Assembly (NCBI GenBank): GCA_902786745.1 | Contig: CADADR010000002.1 | Location: 62,001-126,000 of the forward strand | Origin: an uncultured Bacteroidia bacterium | GTDB taxonomy: Bacteria > Bacteroidota > Bacteroidia > Bacteroidales > F082 | Direction: 5' to 3' | DNA: 64,000 nucleotides | In this document: in pieces, positions 16,308-24,694 of the stretch | How positions within the stretch are numbered: the stretch's first letter is position 1 | How the letters are laid out: each line of letters opens with the position of its first letter | Made by a program: the position numbers and the translations under genes | Notes under the pieces: generated by a model | The model's database searches: none | Told to the model about the DNA's origin: nothing | The model's input: only the letters and a program-made list of their open reading frames with translations

Positions 16308-18500
16308 ATGATTAACAGCATTCCTTACATTGTGTTGGTCGCCTCAGTGTTGGCGCTGACATTTGCTTTCATTTTCTACAAACAGATGATGAAAGAAGAC
16401 GAAGGTACGGACTTAATGAAGAAAATCGCTGCACATGTCCGTAAGGGAGCCATGGCTTACCTGAAGCAGCAGTACAAAGTGGTGATCATCGTGTTCATCA
16501 TTTTGGCCATCCTTTTCTTCGTAATGAGTTTGTTTGACTTGCAGAACGGCTGGGTATGGTTTGCCTTCCTGACCGGCGGTTTCTTCTCGGGCTTGGCAGG
16601 CTTCTTCGGCATGAAGACGGCCACCTATGCCTCGGCTCGTACGGCCAATGCCGCCCGTAAGTCGTTGAACAGCGGTCTGAAAGTCGCCTTCCGTTCAGGT
16701 GCCGTCATGGGTCTCGTCGTCGTGGGCCTCGCCTTGCTCGACGTCTCCGTGTGGTTCCTCGTTTTGGATCATTTCATCGGTATTGAAGACCACCTGGTCA
16801 CCATCACCACGACCATGCTGACCTTCGGTATGGGTGCCTCCACGCAGGCTCTGTTTGCCCGTGTGGGTGGCGGTATCTACACCAAGGCTGCTGACGTGGG
16901 TGCCGACCTCGTCGGTAAGACCGAGTACAACATCCCCGAGGATGACCCGCGCAATCCCGCCACCATCGCTGATAACGTTGGCGACAACGTCGGTGACGTG
17001 GCTGGTATGGGTGCCGACCTGTATGAATCCTATGCTGGTTCTATCTTGGCTACCATGGCCTTGGGTGCTTCCGCTTTTGCCACCTCCGCTGTCGAAGGCA
17101 TGCAGTACAGAGCCGTGTTTGCTCCTATGCTGATTGCCGCCGTGGGCGTGCTCCTTTCCATCATCGGTATCTTCCTCGTGAAGACCAAGGAAGGCGCTGG
17201 CATGAAGCAACTGCTGGGTGCTTTGAGCCGTGGTACCAACACCGCTGCCATCCTGATTGCTGCCGCCACGTTCGGCATCTTCGCTTGGCTGTTTGGCACC
17301 GAGACCAACCAATGGTGGCATGTTTCCATGTCAGTGGTGGTCGGTTTGCTGGCTGGTGTGATTATCGGTAAATCAACGGAATACTATACTTCGCAGAGCT
17401 ATAAGCCCACTCAAAAGGTGGCCGAAAGCTCCAAGACGGGTCCCGCCACGGTCATCATCTCTGGTTTGGGCCTTGGTATGCTCTCCACCGCCATCCCGGT
17501 GGTCACCGTGGGCTGCGCCATCATCCTTGCTTATCTCTGCGCTAATGGCTTCCATGTCGCTCTGACGCCTGAGAATCTGTCGTTAGGTCTTTATGGTATC
17601 GGTATCGCCGCCGTGGGTATGCTCTCCACCTTGGGCATCACCTTGGCTACCGACGCTTACGGTCCCATCGCCGACAACGCTGGCGGTAACGCCGAAATGA
17701 GTGGCCTCGATCCTGAAGTGCGTCACCGCACCGACGCTCTCGACGCCCTCGGCAACACCACCGCTGCCACCGGTAAGGGCTTCGCTATCGGTTCTGCCGC
17801 TCTGACGGCTCTCGCCCTGTTGGCCTCTTACGTTGAGGAAATCAAGCTGGCCCTCATCCGTGTGGGTCAAGCCTTGCCGAATGGCGTTGAAGCCGCCAAA
17901 GCCACTTTGGTCGACTTCATGAATGCCTATAACGTCAACCTGATGAACCCCGTCGTTCTTGTGGGTGTGTTCATCGGTGCCATGATGGCCTTCGTGTTCT
18001 GCGGCATGACGATGAATGCCGTGGGCCGTGCCGCCCAGAAGATGGTGGAGGAAGTCCGCCGTCAGTTCAGCACCATCAAGGGCATCCTCCAAGGTGAGGC
18101 CGAACCCGACTATGAGCGTTGCGTGGCCATCTCCACGAAGGGTGCACAACATGAAATGCTGGTACCTTCCATCCTCGCCATCCTCGTCCCGATCCTGACG
18201 GGTGTCATCCTGGGTGTTCCCGGTGTCCTCGGTCTGTTGATCGGTGGCTTGAGCACGGGCTTCGTCCTGGCTGTCTTCATGGCCAACTCGGGCGGTGCTT
18301 GGGACAACGCCAAGAAGTATGTCGAAGAAGGTAACTTCGGCGGAAAGGGTTCTGACAACCACAAGGCCACCGTCGTGGGCGACACCGTCGGCGACCCGTT
18401 CAAGGATACGTCAGGTCCTTCGTTGAACATCCTCATCAAGCTGATGAGCATGGTGAGCATCGTGATGGCCGGTCTGACTGTTACTTGCCACCTGCTGTAA
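16308..18500 (+). CDS. hppA: Membrane-bound ion-pumping pyrophosphatase, K+-dependent type
   Basis: 730 residues with about 16 membrane segments. It hydrolyses pyrophosphate and moves H+ and/or Na+ across the inner membrane. Seen: the substrate/Mg site with GADLVGKTEYNIPEDDPRNP and DNVGDNVGD, the second acidic cluster DAYGPIADNAGGNAEM, and the third DNAKKYVEEG with GDTVGDPFKDTSGP. The motif GNTTAATGKG has Ala at the position that is Lys in K+-independent enzymes, so K+ dependence is expected. K+-dependent enzymes in Bacteroides-type anaerobes are known to pump Na+, some together with H+. That would suit the Na+ economy implied by the Nqr operon, but the ion is not proved by this sequence. Single-gene transcript with its own promoter and terminator. 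Confidence 0.95.
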   Translation: MINSIPYIVLVASVLALTFAFIFYKQMMKEDEGTDLMKKIAAHVRKGAMAYLKQQYKVVIIVFIILAILFFVMSLFDLQNGWVWFAFLTGGFFSGLAGFFGMKTATYASARTANAARKSLNSGLKVAFRSGAVMGLVVVGLALLDVSVWFLVLDHFIGIEDHLVTITTTMLTFGMGASTQALFARVGGGIYTKAADVGADLVGKTEYNIPEDDPRNPATIADNVGDNVGDVAGMGADLYESYAGSILATMALGASAFATSAVEGMQYRAVFAPMLIAAVGVLLSIIGIFLVKTKEGAGMKQLLGALSRGTNTAAILIAAATFGIFAWLFGTETNQWWHVSMSVVVGLLAGVIIGKSTEYYTSQSYKPTQKVAESSKTGPATVIISGLGLGMLSTAIPVVTVGCAIILAYLCANGFHVALTPENLSLGLYGIGIAAVGMLSTLGITLATDAYGPIADNAGGNAEMSGLDPEVRHRTDALDALGNTTAATGKGFAIGSAALTALALLASYVEEIKLALIRVGQALPNGVEAAKATLVDFMNAYNVNLMNPVVLVGVFIGAMMAFVFCGMTMNAVGRAAQKMVEEVRRQFSTIKGILQGEAEPDYERCVAISTKGAQHEMLVPSILAILVPILTGVILGVPGVLGLLIGGLSTGFVLAVFMANSGGAWDNAKKYVEEGNFGGKGSDNHKATVVGDTVGDPFKDTSGPSLNILIKLMSMVSIVMAGLTVTCHLL

Positions 18501-18519
18501 AATCAAAGCTCTTTCTGCC

Positions 18520-18562
18520 CATGTCATACCGAGGCACAGCCAAGTGTATCTATGGACAGAGA
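18520..18562. repeat. Possible dispersed GTCATACCGAGG-type repeat
   Basis: The downstream untranslated region contains GTCATACCGAGGCACAGCC, then AAGTGTATCTATGGACAG. It resembles, from memory, a family of short repeats scattered in Bacteroidota genomes. There is no second copy in this window, so this is tentative. Confidence 0.35.
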
Positions 18563-18583
18563 GGACTGAGCTAAAAAGTATGG

Positions 18584-18618
18584 CAATCCCTCAAGATTTT
18601 CTTGGGGGATTGTTTTTT
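18584..18618 (+). terminator. Terminator after hppA
   Basis: Stem CAATCCCTCAAG / CTTGGGGGATTG (one T-G wobble), loop ATTTT, then six T. Confidence 0.85.
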
Positions 18619-18690
18619 GGTACGGTTTTTGAGAAAGGTAAAAATTGTTGGAAAAAATGGCATAATTGAACAACGAACAACAATAATTAC

Positions 18691-18698
18691 TAATTTTG
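18691..18698 (+). promoter_or_regulatory. -7 box (TAATTTTG) for DUF1573 gene
   Basis: TAATTTTG matches TAnnTTTG, 23 bases before the ATG at 18722. Confidence 0.5.
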
Positions 18699-18721
18699 CA
18701 ACAATTTTAAAATCATAAGCA

Positions 18722-19180
18722 ATGAAGAAAGTGATTTACCTGCTTGGTATCATGCTCCTTATGGCTGGCGTGGCCAAGGCTCAAGACAAGAAAGCAACGA
18801 TGGGTCCTGAAATCGAGTTCGAGAAAGTCGTTCACGATTACGGCGATGTGCCTTACAACGGCAATGGCGAATGCGAGTTCCGTTTCACCAACACTGGCAC
18901 CGAGCCTCTGCTCGTGCAAAAGCCCAAGTCAAGCTGTGGTTGCACCATCCCTTCGTGGCCCAATGAGCCCATCCTTCCTGGCGAATCTGATGTCATCAAG
19001 GTGACCTACCGTACCAATCGAGCTGGAAATATCAACAAGACTGTTACCGTCACCTCCAATGCCGTTAAGAACTCGACCGTGGTGCTGCGCATCAAGGGTC
19101 GCGTGCTCGACCAACCTACAGAGGCATTGCCGGAGAAGAAAAGCAGCTTCAGCAACGGTTCACCCGTCAACAACCATTAA
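18722..19180 (+). CDS. DUF1573 exported protein
   Basis: 152 residues: a signal peptide (MKKVIYLLGIMLLMAGVAKA) followed by one DUF1573 domain, an immunoglobulin-like beta-sandwich with the typical FRFTNTGTEPLLV and the CGCT motif (SSCGCTIPSW), then VTYRTNRAGNINKTVTV. These periplasmic or secreted proteins are abundant in Bacteroidota; their function is unknown. It stands alone between a promoter and a terminator hairpin. Confidence 0.88.
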   Translation: MKKVIYLLGIMLLMAGVAKAQDKKATMGPEIEFEKVVHDYGDVPYNGNGECEFRFTNTGTEPLLVQKPKSSCGCTIPSWPNEPILPGESDVIKVTYRTNRAGNINKTVTVTSNAVKNSTVVLRIKGRVLDQPTEALPEKKSSFSNGSPVNNH

Positions 19181-19208
19181 TTGAATGTAATAACAACGTA
19201 TGTATCAT

Positions 19209-19242
19209 AAAAGCCGTCTAATCTCGTATTAGATGGCTTTTT
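19209..19242 (+). terminator. Terminator between DUF1573 gene and aminotransferase
   Basis: Stem AAAAGCCGTCTAAT / ATTAGATGGCTTTT with one G-U pair, loop CTCGT, then T-run. Confidence 0.8.
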
Positions 19243-19260
19243 ATTCAAAAACAACAACTT

Positions 19261-20481
19261 ATGCCACAAATTTCCAATAAAGGTATGGAATTGCCACAGT
19301 CGGCAATTCGTAAACTTGTCCCGTTCGCCGATGCCGCCAAAGAGCGTGGCATCCATGTGTATCACCTCAACATCGGACAACCCGACATTGAGACGCCTAA
19401 AGACGCACTTGCTGCTTTGGCCGATACCGCCCGCGAACTCCCTGCCACCCACGGTGTGCTGGAATACAGCCATTCCGCCGGTATTCCTTCCTACCGCCGT
19501 GCACTCTGCAACTACTACCACCGTCATGGCATCGACGTGACGCCCAACCAGATTATCGTCACCACAGGTGGCAGCGAAGCCCTTCAGATGGCTTTCACCG
19601 TGTGCCTGAACCCTGGCGACGAAATCATCATCCCAGAACCTTATTACACCAACTATAACACCTTCGCCAAGCTGTGTGATGCCAAGATCGTCACCATCCC
19701 GAGCGACATCAGGACGGGCTTTGCCCTGCCGCCTATCGAGGAGTTCGAGAAGGCCATCACGCCGCGCACCAGAGCCATCATGATCTGTAACCCCAACAAC
19801 CCCACGGGTTATCTTTACACCCATGAGGAACTGCTGAAGGTGGCCGGTCTGGTCAAGAAATATGACCTGTATCTCTTCGCCGACGAGGTGTATCGTGAGT
19901 TCTGCTACGATGGTCACAAGCATTTCAGCGTGATGCAGCTCGAGGGTTTGGAGCGTAACACCATCCTGTTCGACTCCGTCTCGAAGCGTTACAGCGCCTG
20001 CGGTGCACGTGTGGGCTGCATGGTGACTCGTAACAGTGAGGTCTACGCCATCGCCATGCGTCTGGCTCAGGCCCGTCTGTCACCGCCGAGCTTCGGTCAG
20101 ATCTTTGCCGAGGCTGCCGTCAACACGCCGCAGTCGTATTTCGACGGTGTGTATAACGAGTACATTGCCCGCCGTAACGTCATCGTCGAAGGCGTCAACA
20201 AAATCCCGGGCTGCTTCTGCCCGATGCCCAAGGGTGCTTTCTACACCGTCATCGACCTGCCCATCGACGACAGCGACAAGTTCTGCCAGTGGCTGCTCAC
20301 CGACTTCAGCTACAACGGTGCCACGGTGATGTTGGCTCCCGCCACAGGCTTCTATGCCGATCCCGAGAAGGGACGTCATCAGGCCCGTATCACCTATTGC
20401 ATCTGCATCGACGACATGAAGGCCGCTATCAAGTGCCTCGAAGAAGCCTTGAGGGTGTATCCTGGAAGAACGAGAAAATAA
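19261..20481 (+). CDS. Class I/II pyridoxal-phosphate aminotransferase (aspartate aminotransferase-like)
   Basis: 406 residues, fold type I. Visible: HLNIGQPDIETP near residue 35, the PLP phosphate-binding TTGGSEAL at 101-108, ICNPNNPTG near 175-183 (Asn contacting PLP), FADEVYREF near 206, and the Schiff-base Lys242 in DSVSKRYSACGARVG. It transfers amino groups between amino acids and 2-oxoacids. The exact substrate is not determined; aspartate or aromatic amino acids are plausible. It begins 18 bases after the upstream terminator, so its promoter probably overlaps that hairpin region. Confidence 0.85.
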   Translation: MPQISNKGMELPQSAIRKLVPFADAAKERGIHVYHLNIGQPDIETPKDALAALADTARELPATHGVLEYSHSAGIPSYRRALCNYYHRHGIDVTPNQIIVTTGGSEALQMAFTVCLNPGDEIIIPEPYYTNYNTFAKLCDAKIVTIPSDIRTGFALPPIEEFEKAITPRTRAIMICNPNNPTGYLYTHEELLKVAGLVKKYDLYLFADEVYREFCYDGHKHFSVMQLEGLERNTILFDSVSKRYSACGARVGCMVTRNSEVYAIAMRLAQARLSPPSFGQIFAEAAVNTPQSYFDGVYNEYIARRNVIVEGVNKIPGCFCPMPKGAFYTVIDLPIDDSDKFCQWLLTDFSYNGATVMLAPATGFYADPEKGRHQARITYCICIDDMKAAIKCLEEALRVYPGRTRK

Positions 20482-20497
20482 AGCTTTATTTGAAATG

Positions 20498-20535
20498 AAA
20501 AAATGCCGCCGAGAGTTTTCTTGGCGGCATTTTTT
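20498..20535. terminator. Bidirectional terminator between aminotransferase and NamZ genes
   Basis: Stem AAAAAATGCCGCC / GGCGGCATTTTTT with loop GAGAGTTTTCTT, between two converging genes. Confidence 0.85.
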
Positions 20536-20548
20536 ATGTGTTGTTTGA

Positions 20549-21778
20549 TCAGTACATCAAGTATTTTTCCCTCATAGCCTTGAACGATTCAAGGTCGTTT
20601 TCCCACGAAGCGCGGATCTCGTCTGCACTTTTTCCGTTTTCTATATCGCGGCGCAGTTGCTTGTCGCCCGCGAGCAGACGGAAATAGTCGATGAAGAAGT
20701 CCTTGCCCTTCAGCTGTTGATAGGCCTCTATGATCCATTCGATATGGAGCTCGTTGGCATTGTGGACATAGTCGTGGGCATATTCCACAAGGCTCTCGCC
20801 TCGGCAGCGTTGGCCTTCCAAGAGGGGTTTGGAAGCGCCACTGGTGCTCTTGGGCGTGAAGGTATAGCTGCCTCGCATATCAGGATGACCATAGACCTGG
20901 AAAGGTGTCTCGGTGCCGCGCCCAAGGCTGACGATGCTGCCCTCAAAGAAACACAAGGTGGGGTAGAGGTAGACCGACTCCCAGTTGGGCAGGTTGGGCG
21001 AGGGTTTCACGGGGAGTTCATAGATGGCGTTGCGGTTGTAGTCTTTAATGGGTATCACCGTGAGGTCACAGTTGATGCCGCCTTTCAGCCAGCCTTCGCC
21101 ATTCACCATCATGGCATATTCGCCAATAGTCATGCCGTAGACGACAGGCACCCGGTGCATGCCCACAAAGGACTTGTTCTCCGTTTTCAACACCGGACCA
21201 TCCACATAGAAACCGTTGGGGTTGGGGCGGTCGAGGATGATGACGGGAAGTCCGTTTTCGGCGGCGGCTTCCATCACATAGCTCATGGTGGAGATATAAG
21301 TATAGAAACGCACACCTACATCCTGCAAATCAAAGAGGATGACGTCGATGCCTTGCAGCATCTCAGACGTGGGCTTTTTGTTTTTGCCATATAGCGAAAC
21401 GATGGGTAGGCCCGTCTTCTCGTCCTTGCTGCTGTTGACCTTGGCACCAGCATCGGCCTTGCCACGGAAGCCATGCTCGGGCGTATAAATCTTACGGATA
21501 TCGACACCCAAGGATAGCAAACTGTCCACCAGATGCGTCTCGCCGATGATGCTGGTCTGGTTGCCGACCACACCGACGCGCTTGCCTTCAAGCATCGGCA
21601 GATAGTCGTCGAGCTGCATGGCGGCGCTGACATAGTGGTCTTTATCGACAAAGGCGATGGAAGTGTCTTCTTCGACGGTGGTCTTTGGCGACTCGGTGTC
21701 CGTCTTTTGGATTTGGGCGTGACATTGCGGAAGCAGCGCACAAAAGAGCAGGGCTATGGCAAAGATTTGGCGTTTCAT
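20549..21778 (-). CDS. namZ: DUF1343 protein, probable exo-beta-N-acetylmuramidase (NamZ, GH171)
   Basis: 409 residues with signal peptide (MKRQIFAIALLFCALLPQCHA). The DUF1343 family corresponds to NamZ exo-acting muramidases (glycoside hydrolase family 171), characterised in Bacillus subtilis and Tannerella forsythia. They release MurNAc from peptidoglycan fragments. Seen: GVVGNQTSI, the conserved IYTPEHGFRG, FDLQDVGVRFYTY, ILDRPNPNG, and GRGTETPFQVYGHP. The His and Glu in PEHGFRG are typical of the family. Probable location is the periplasm or an envelope lipoprotein: a Cys occurs at the signal-peptide end (QCHAQ) but the lipobox is not convincing. Role: cell-wall turnover or scavenging of muropeptides. 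It stands alone, divergent from the permease gene. Confidence 0.85.
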   Translation of the reverse strand: MKRQIFAIALLFCALLPQCHAQIQKTDTESPKTTVEEDTSIAFVDKDHYVSAAMQLDDYLPMLEGKRVGVVGNQTSIIGETHLVDSLLSLGVDIRKIYTPEHGFRGKADAGAKVNSSKDEKTGLPIVSLYGKNKKPTSEMLQGIDVILFDLQDVGVRFYTYISTMSYVMEAAAENGLPVIILDRPNPNGFYVDGPVLKTENKSFVGMHRVPVVYGMTIGEYAMMVNGEGWLKGGINCDLTVIPIKDYNRNAIYELPVKPSPNLPNWESVYLYPTLCFFEGSIVSLGRGTETPFQVYGHPDMRGSYTFTPKSTSGASKPLLEGQRCRGESLVEYAHDYVHNANELHIEWIIEAYQQLKGKDFFIDYFRLLAGDKQLRRDIENGKSADEIRASWENDLESFKAMREKYLMY

Positions 21779-21792
21779 TTCGGTTTTATTTT

Positions 21793-21800
21793 TACTTTTG
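21793..21800 (+). promoter_or_regulatory. -7 box (TACTTTTG) for FtsX-type permease
   Basis: TACTTTTG matches TAnnTTTG, 24 bases before the ATG at 21824, in the 45-base divergent gap with namZ. Confidence 0.5.
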
Positions 21801-21823
21801 CAAAATTATTGAAATTCCTACAA

Positions 21824-23047
21824 ATGTCGGGCCCAAAATTCATAGCTGACCGTATTTTTTCGCTGTCGAAGGAAAATTTGTCTTCGACGGTGATGCGATT
21901 GGCCGTCACGAGCGTGGCCCTGGCCATCATCGTGATGCTTATCGCTTGGGCGGTTGTGGTGGGTTTCAAGAACCAGATTCGCGACAAGGTGATCGGCTTT
22001 GTGGCCCCAATCCATGTGCAGGCGCTCGACAAGAACGAGTCGGTGGAGGAGACACCTTTCCAATTAGATTCCGTGTTGGTCAGTAGGCTGAACTCCGTCG
22101 ATGGCATTACCCATTACCAAATGGTGGCCGACAAGGCGGGCATGATCAAAACCGACGATGAGATACAAGGCGTGGTACTGAAGGGCGTGGATGAAAGTTA
22201 CGACTGGAGCTATTTCAGCAAGTGCATGTTGGAAGGGGAGACGCCTCAATACCAAGCTGGAGAACGCTCCAACGATGTGATCGTCTCCAAGGTGATAGCC
22301 GACAAAATGCTGCTCAATGTGGGCGACGATGTGCGGGTATGGTTCATCGACAAGGACCAGCAGGCGAGAGGCCGTAAATTCACGGTTAAGGGCATCTTCG
22401 AAACTGGGCTCTATGAATTTGACGAGCGCTTTGTCTTTGCCGACCTCAACCAAATACGCAAGCTGAATGGATGGGAAGACAACGAGGCTGGACTGCTTGA
22501 GATTGCATTAGACAAGGATGCCAATGTCGATCAAGTCAACGAGAAACTCTATTATGCCTTGCCCTCCGAGTTGGCCTCTTATACCGCCCGCGAGAGCAAC
22601 CCACAAATCTTCGATTGGCTCGATTTGCTCGATACCAACGTATGGCTCATCATGGCCTTGATGTTGCTTGTGGCAGGCATCACGGTCATCAGCATGCTGC
22701 TGATCATCATCATTGAACGAACCTCGACCATAGGTCTGCTGAAGGCCATGGGCGCGAGCAACAAATTCGTTCGCGAGGTGTTTCTGCGCCGTTCCTTGCG
22801 CATCCTGCTCCTCGGCATGTTGATTGGCAACGTCATTGGCTTGGGCTTCTGTTTCCTGCAGCAACACACGGGCCTCATCAAGCTTGACGCTGCAACCTAT
22901 TACCTCTCCGCCGTGCCCATTGAGTTGCATCTCAGCACGGTGGTCCTCATCAACTTGGGTACCTTCTTGCTATGGGTTCTGATGTTGCTGATCCCCACTT
23001 CGGTCATCAACCGCATCAGCCCCACCAAGTCGATTCGCTTTGAATAA
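21824..23047 (+). CDS. FtsX-family ABC permease (LolC/LolE-like)
   Basis: 407 residues from the ATG at 21824; the open frame continues upstream into namZ, but that ATG is the first after the -7 box. One N-terminal transmembrane helix (LAVTSVALAIIVMLIAWAVVVGF), a periplasmic MacB-type domain of about 200 residues, then three helices near 265-400 with ERTSTIGLLKAMGAS, the cytoplasmic coupling loop of FtsX permeases. The architecture and N-terminal FIADRIF fit lipoprotein-export permeases LolC/LolE. The cognate ATPase may be the LolD-like gene at 26868-27515, 4 kb away, which is inference. Lipoprotein sorting is the likely role. Confidence 0.85.
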   Translation: MSGPKFIADRIFSLSKENLSSTVMRLAVTSVALAIIVMLIAWAVVVGFKNQIRDKVIGFVAPIHVQALDKNESVEETPFQLDSVLVSRLNSVDGITHYQMVADKAGMIKTDDEIQGVVLKGVDESYDWSYFSKCMLEGETPQYQAGERSNDVIVSKVIADKMLLNVGDDVRVWFIDKDQQARGRKFTVKGIFETGLYEFDERFVFADLNQIRKLNGWEDNEAGLLEIALDKDANVDQVNEKLYYALPSELASYTARESNPQIFDWLDLLDTNVWLIMALMLLVAGITVISMLLIIIIERTSTIGLLKAMGASNKFVREVFLRRSLRILLLGMLIGNVIGLGFCFLQQHTGLIKLDAATYYLSAVPIELHLSTVVLINLGTFLLWVLMLLIPTSVINRISPTKSIRFE

Positions 23048-23117
23048 ACGAAAAAAACGCGTTTTTTGCTTGGCGTTCCAATAATTTGCCTATCTTAGCC
23101 GCCGAATCAACAAAGCT

Positions 23118-23567
23118 ATGAAAGACTTTACTATTATGCCGTTGAAAGGCTACGGCGAAATACCTTTCGGAATGTCGCTTGACGAGACGGTCAAGCTGCT
23201 GAATATGCCCGACTTTTATGAGGAGTTGAGCGACATGGAGGAGACGGGCAACCGCTCCATCTATTACGAGTACGATGCCATCCAGACGAACATCTATTTT
23301 GAGGGCGTCACCAAGTCGGTGGTGGCCTGCTTCGAAACGGAGAATGAAGCGGCTACGCTGTACGGCAAGAAAGTGTTCGACCTCAAGAAAGACGAAGTCA
23401 TCAAGCTGATGAAAGACAATGGCTTCAAGGAGCTGGAGGAAGAGACCGAAGACGGAGAGCTTCGTGTGTCCTTCGAGGATGCCATGATCGACTTCTTCTT
23501 TGAGGGCGACAGCATCAGTGCTGTGAGCTGGGGCGTGCTTGTCGACGAACAAGGAGACATCATTTGA
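23118..23567 (+). CDS. Conserved hypothetical protein (149 aa)
   Basis: An acidic, soluble 149-residue protein without signal peptide or membrane segment. I do not recognise the family. The start MPLKGYGEIPFGMSLDETV resembles small proteins with an I-x-F/Y-GM motif that opens a predicted alpha/beta domain, as in some Bacteroidota hypothetical proteins. Its stop overlaps the nth start (TGATG), so the two are translationally coupled and the gene is real. Confidence 0.65.
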   Translation: MKDFTIMPLKGYGEIPFGMSLDETVKLLNMPDFYEELSDMEETGNRSIYYEYDAIQTNIYFEGVTKSVVACFETENEAATLYGKKVFDLKKDEVIKLMKDNGFKELEEETEDGELRVSFEDAMIDFFFEGDSISAVSWGVLVDEQGDII

Positions 23568-24220
23568 TGAAAACCAAGTTACAACAGAAATACGACGCAT
23601 TTGTAGCCCATTTTGAGGAACACATGCCTGTCGCCGAGACGGAGTTGGAGTACAAAGACCCGTATCAGTTGCTGGTGGCGGTCATCCTCTCGGCACAGTG
23701 CACCGACAAGCGTGTGAACATGACCACGCCTGCCTTGTTCCAGCGTTTCCCCACAGCACGCGACATGGCGGATTCGACAGCTGAAGAGATCTACACCTAT
23801 ATCAAAAGCATCTCTTATCCCAACAACAAGGCCAAAAACCTGTTGGGCATGGCAAAAACCCTGGTCAGCGATTTCAATGGCATCGTTCCGAATAACATGG
23901 AGGACTTGCAGAAGCTTCCCGGTGTGGGACGCAAGACCGCCAATGTGATGATGGCCGTGGCCTTCGACCAGCCAGCCATGCCGGTCGACACGCATGTGTT
24001 CCGTGTCTCAAACCGCATCGGCCTGACCAAGAACTCGAAGAATGTGTTGGCAACGGAGAAGACCTTGGTGGCACATCTGCCCGAAGAAGTGATGGCTAAG
24101 GCGCACCATTGGCTCATTCTACACGGTCGCTATGTATGTCTGGCCCGCAAGCCCAAGTGTGGCGAATGCGGCATCACTGAGATTTGCGATTATTATCAAA
24201 AGAAACAAAAACAACAATAA
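23567..24220 (+). CDS. nth: Endonuclease III (DNA glycosylase/AP lyase)
   Basis: 217 residues. Removes oxidised pyrimidines and cuts AP sites in base excision repair. Motifs: the LSAQCTDKRVN helix near residue 38, the helix-hairpin-helix LPGVGRKTANV with catalytic Lys, the catalytic Asp in PVDTHVFRVSNR, and a C-terminal [4Fe-4S] cluster with the standard Cys-x6-Cys-x2-Cys-x5-Cys pattern (CLARKPKCGECGITEIC). The ATG at 23567 overlaps the previous stop; the TTG three bases earlier is less likely. It is followed after one base by the next gene. Confidence 0.96.
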   Translation: MKTKLQQKYDAFVAHFEEHMPVAETELEYKDPYQLLVAVILSAQCTDKRVNMTTPALFQRFPTARDMADSTAEEIYTYIKSISYPNNKAKNLLGMAKTLVSDFNGIVPNNMEDLQKLPGVGRKTANVMMAVAFDQPAMPVDTHVFRVSNRIGLTKNSKNVLATEKTLVAHLPEEVMAKAHHWLILHGRYVCLARKPKCGECGITEICDYYQKKQKQQ

Positions 24221-24221
24221 A

Positions 24222-24689
24222 ATGGAAGAATATTCAGAAGAAACCAAACAACCCAAGAAAAAGAGAGTGGGTTGCAGAATCTTTGCCATATTGGGCTTCA
24301 TCCTGCTTTTGGCCGCCGCAGGCTTTGTGTTCTTTAAGTTTTACTTCGTTTTCGGTAGCGGCGTGAAGGCTGGCGAATTGAATCTATTCGTCTACAAAGG
24401 CTATGTCTTCAAGACCTACGAAGGCCGCCTCATCCAAGCCGGTTACAACTCCAAGAACAGCAATGCCACCATCCAGTCGAACGAGTTCAACTTCTCGGTA
24501 AAAGACGAGAATGTAGCCAAGCAGCTGGAACGCAGTGCAGGCAAGTTTGTGGAGTTGCATTACAAGGAATACCTCGGAGCCCTGCCTTGGCGTGGCATGA
24601 GCAAGTACGTGGTCGACAGCGTCTATTCTATTAGTGCCGTTAAAGAAGCGGAAGAATTGCCGTTGTCGATACCAGGCGAGGTATTGTAA
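24222..24689 (+). CDS. Single-pass membrane protein of unknown function (155 aa)
   Basis: Starts at the ATG at 24222, one base after the nth stop. A basic cytoplasmic N-terminus (KQPKKKRVGCR) is followed by one strong transmembrane helix (IFAILGFILLLAAAGFVFFKF). A 110-residue extracytoplasmic part follows with no motif I know; it contains KTYEGRLIQAGY and FNFSVKDENVAKQLE. Homologues appear common in Bacteroidales as conserved hypotheticals. Last gene of the small plus-strand operon. Confidence 0.65.
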   Translation: MEEYSEETKQPKKKRVGCRIFAILGFILLLAAAGFVFFKFYFVFGSGVKAGELNLFVYKGYVFKTYEGRLIQAGYNSKNSNATIQSNEFNFSVKDENVAKQLERSAGKFVELHYKEYLGALPWRGMSKYVVDSVYSISAVKEAEELPLSIPGEVL

Positions 24690-24694
24690 AGGTT

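Noticed and set aside
23048..23070. Terminator after the FtsX-type permease (AAAAAACGCGTTTTTT)
   Set aside because: The palindrome is only A/T plus CGCG with no loop, so it is a weak hairpin; I could not support a terminator call.
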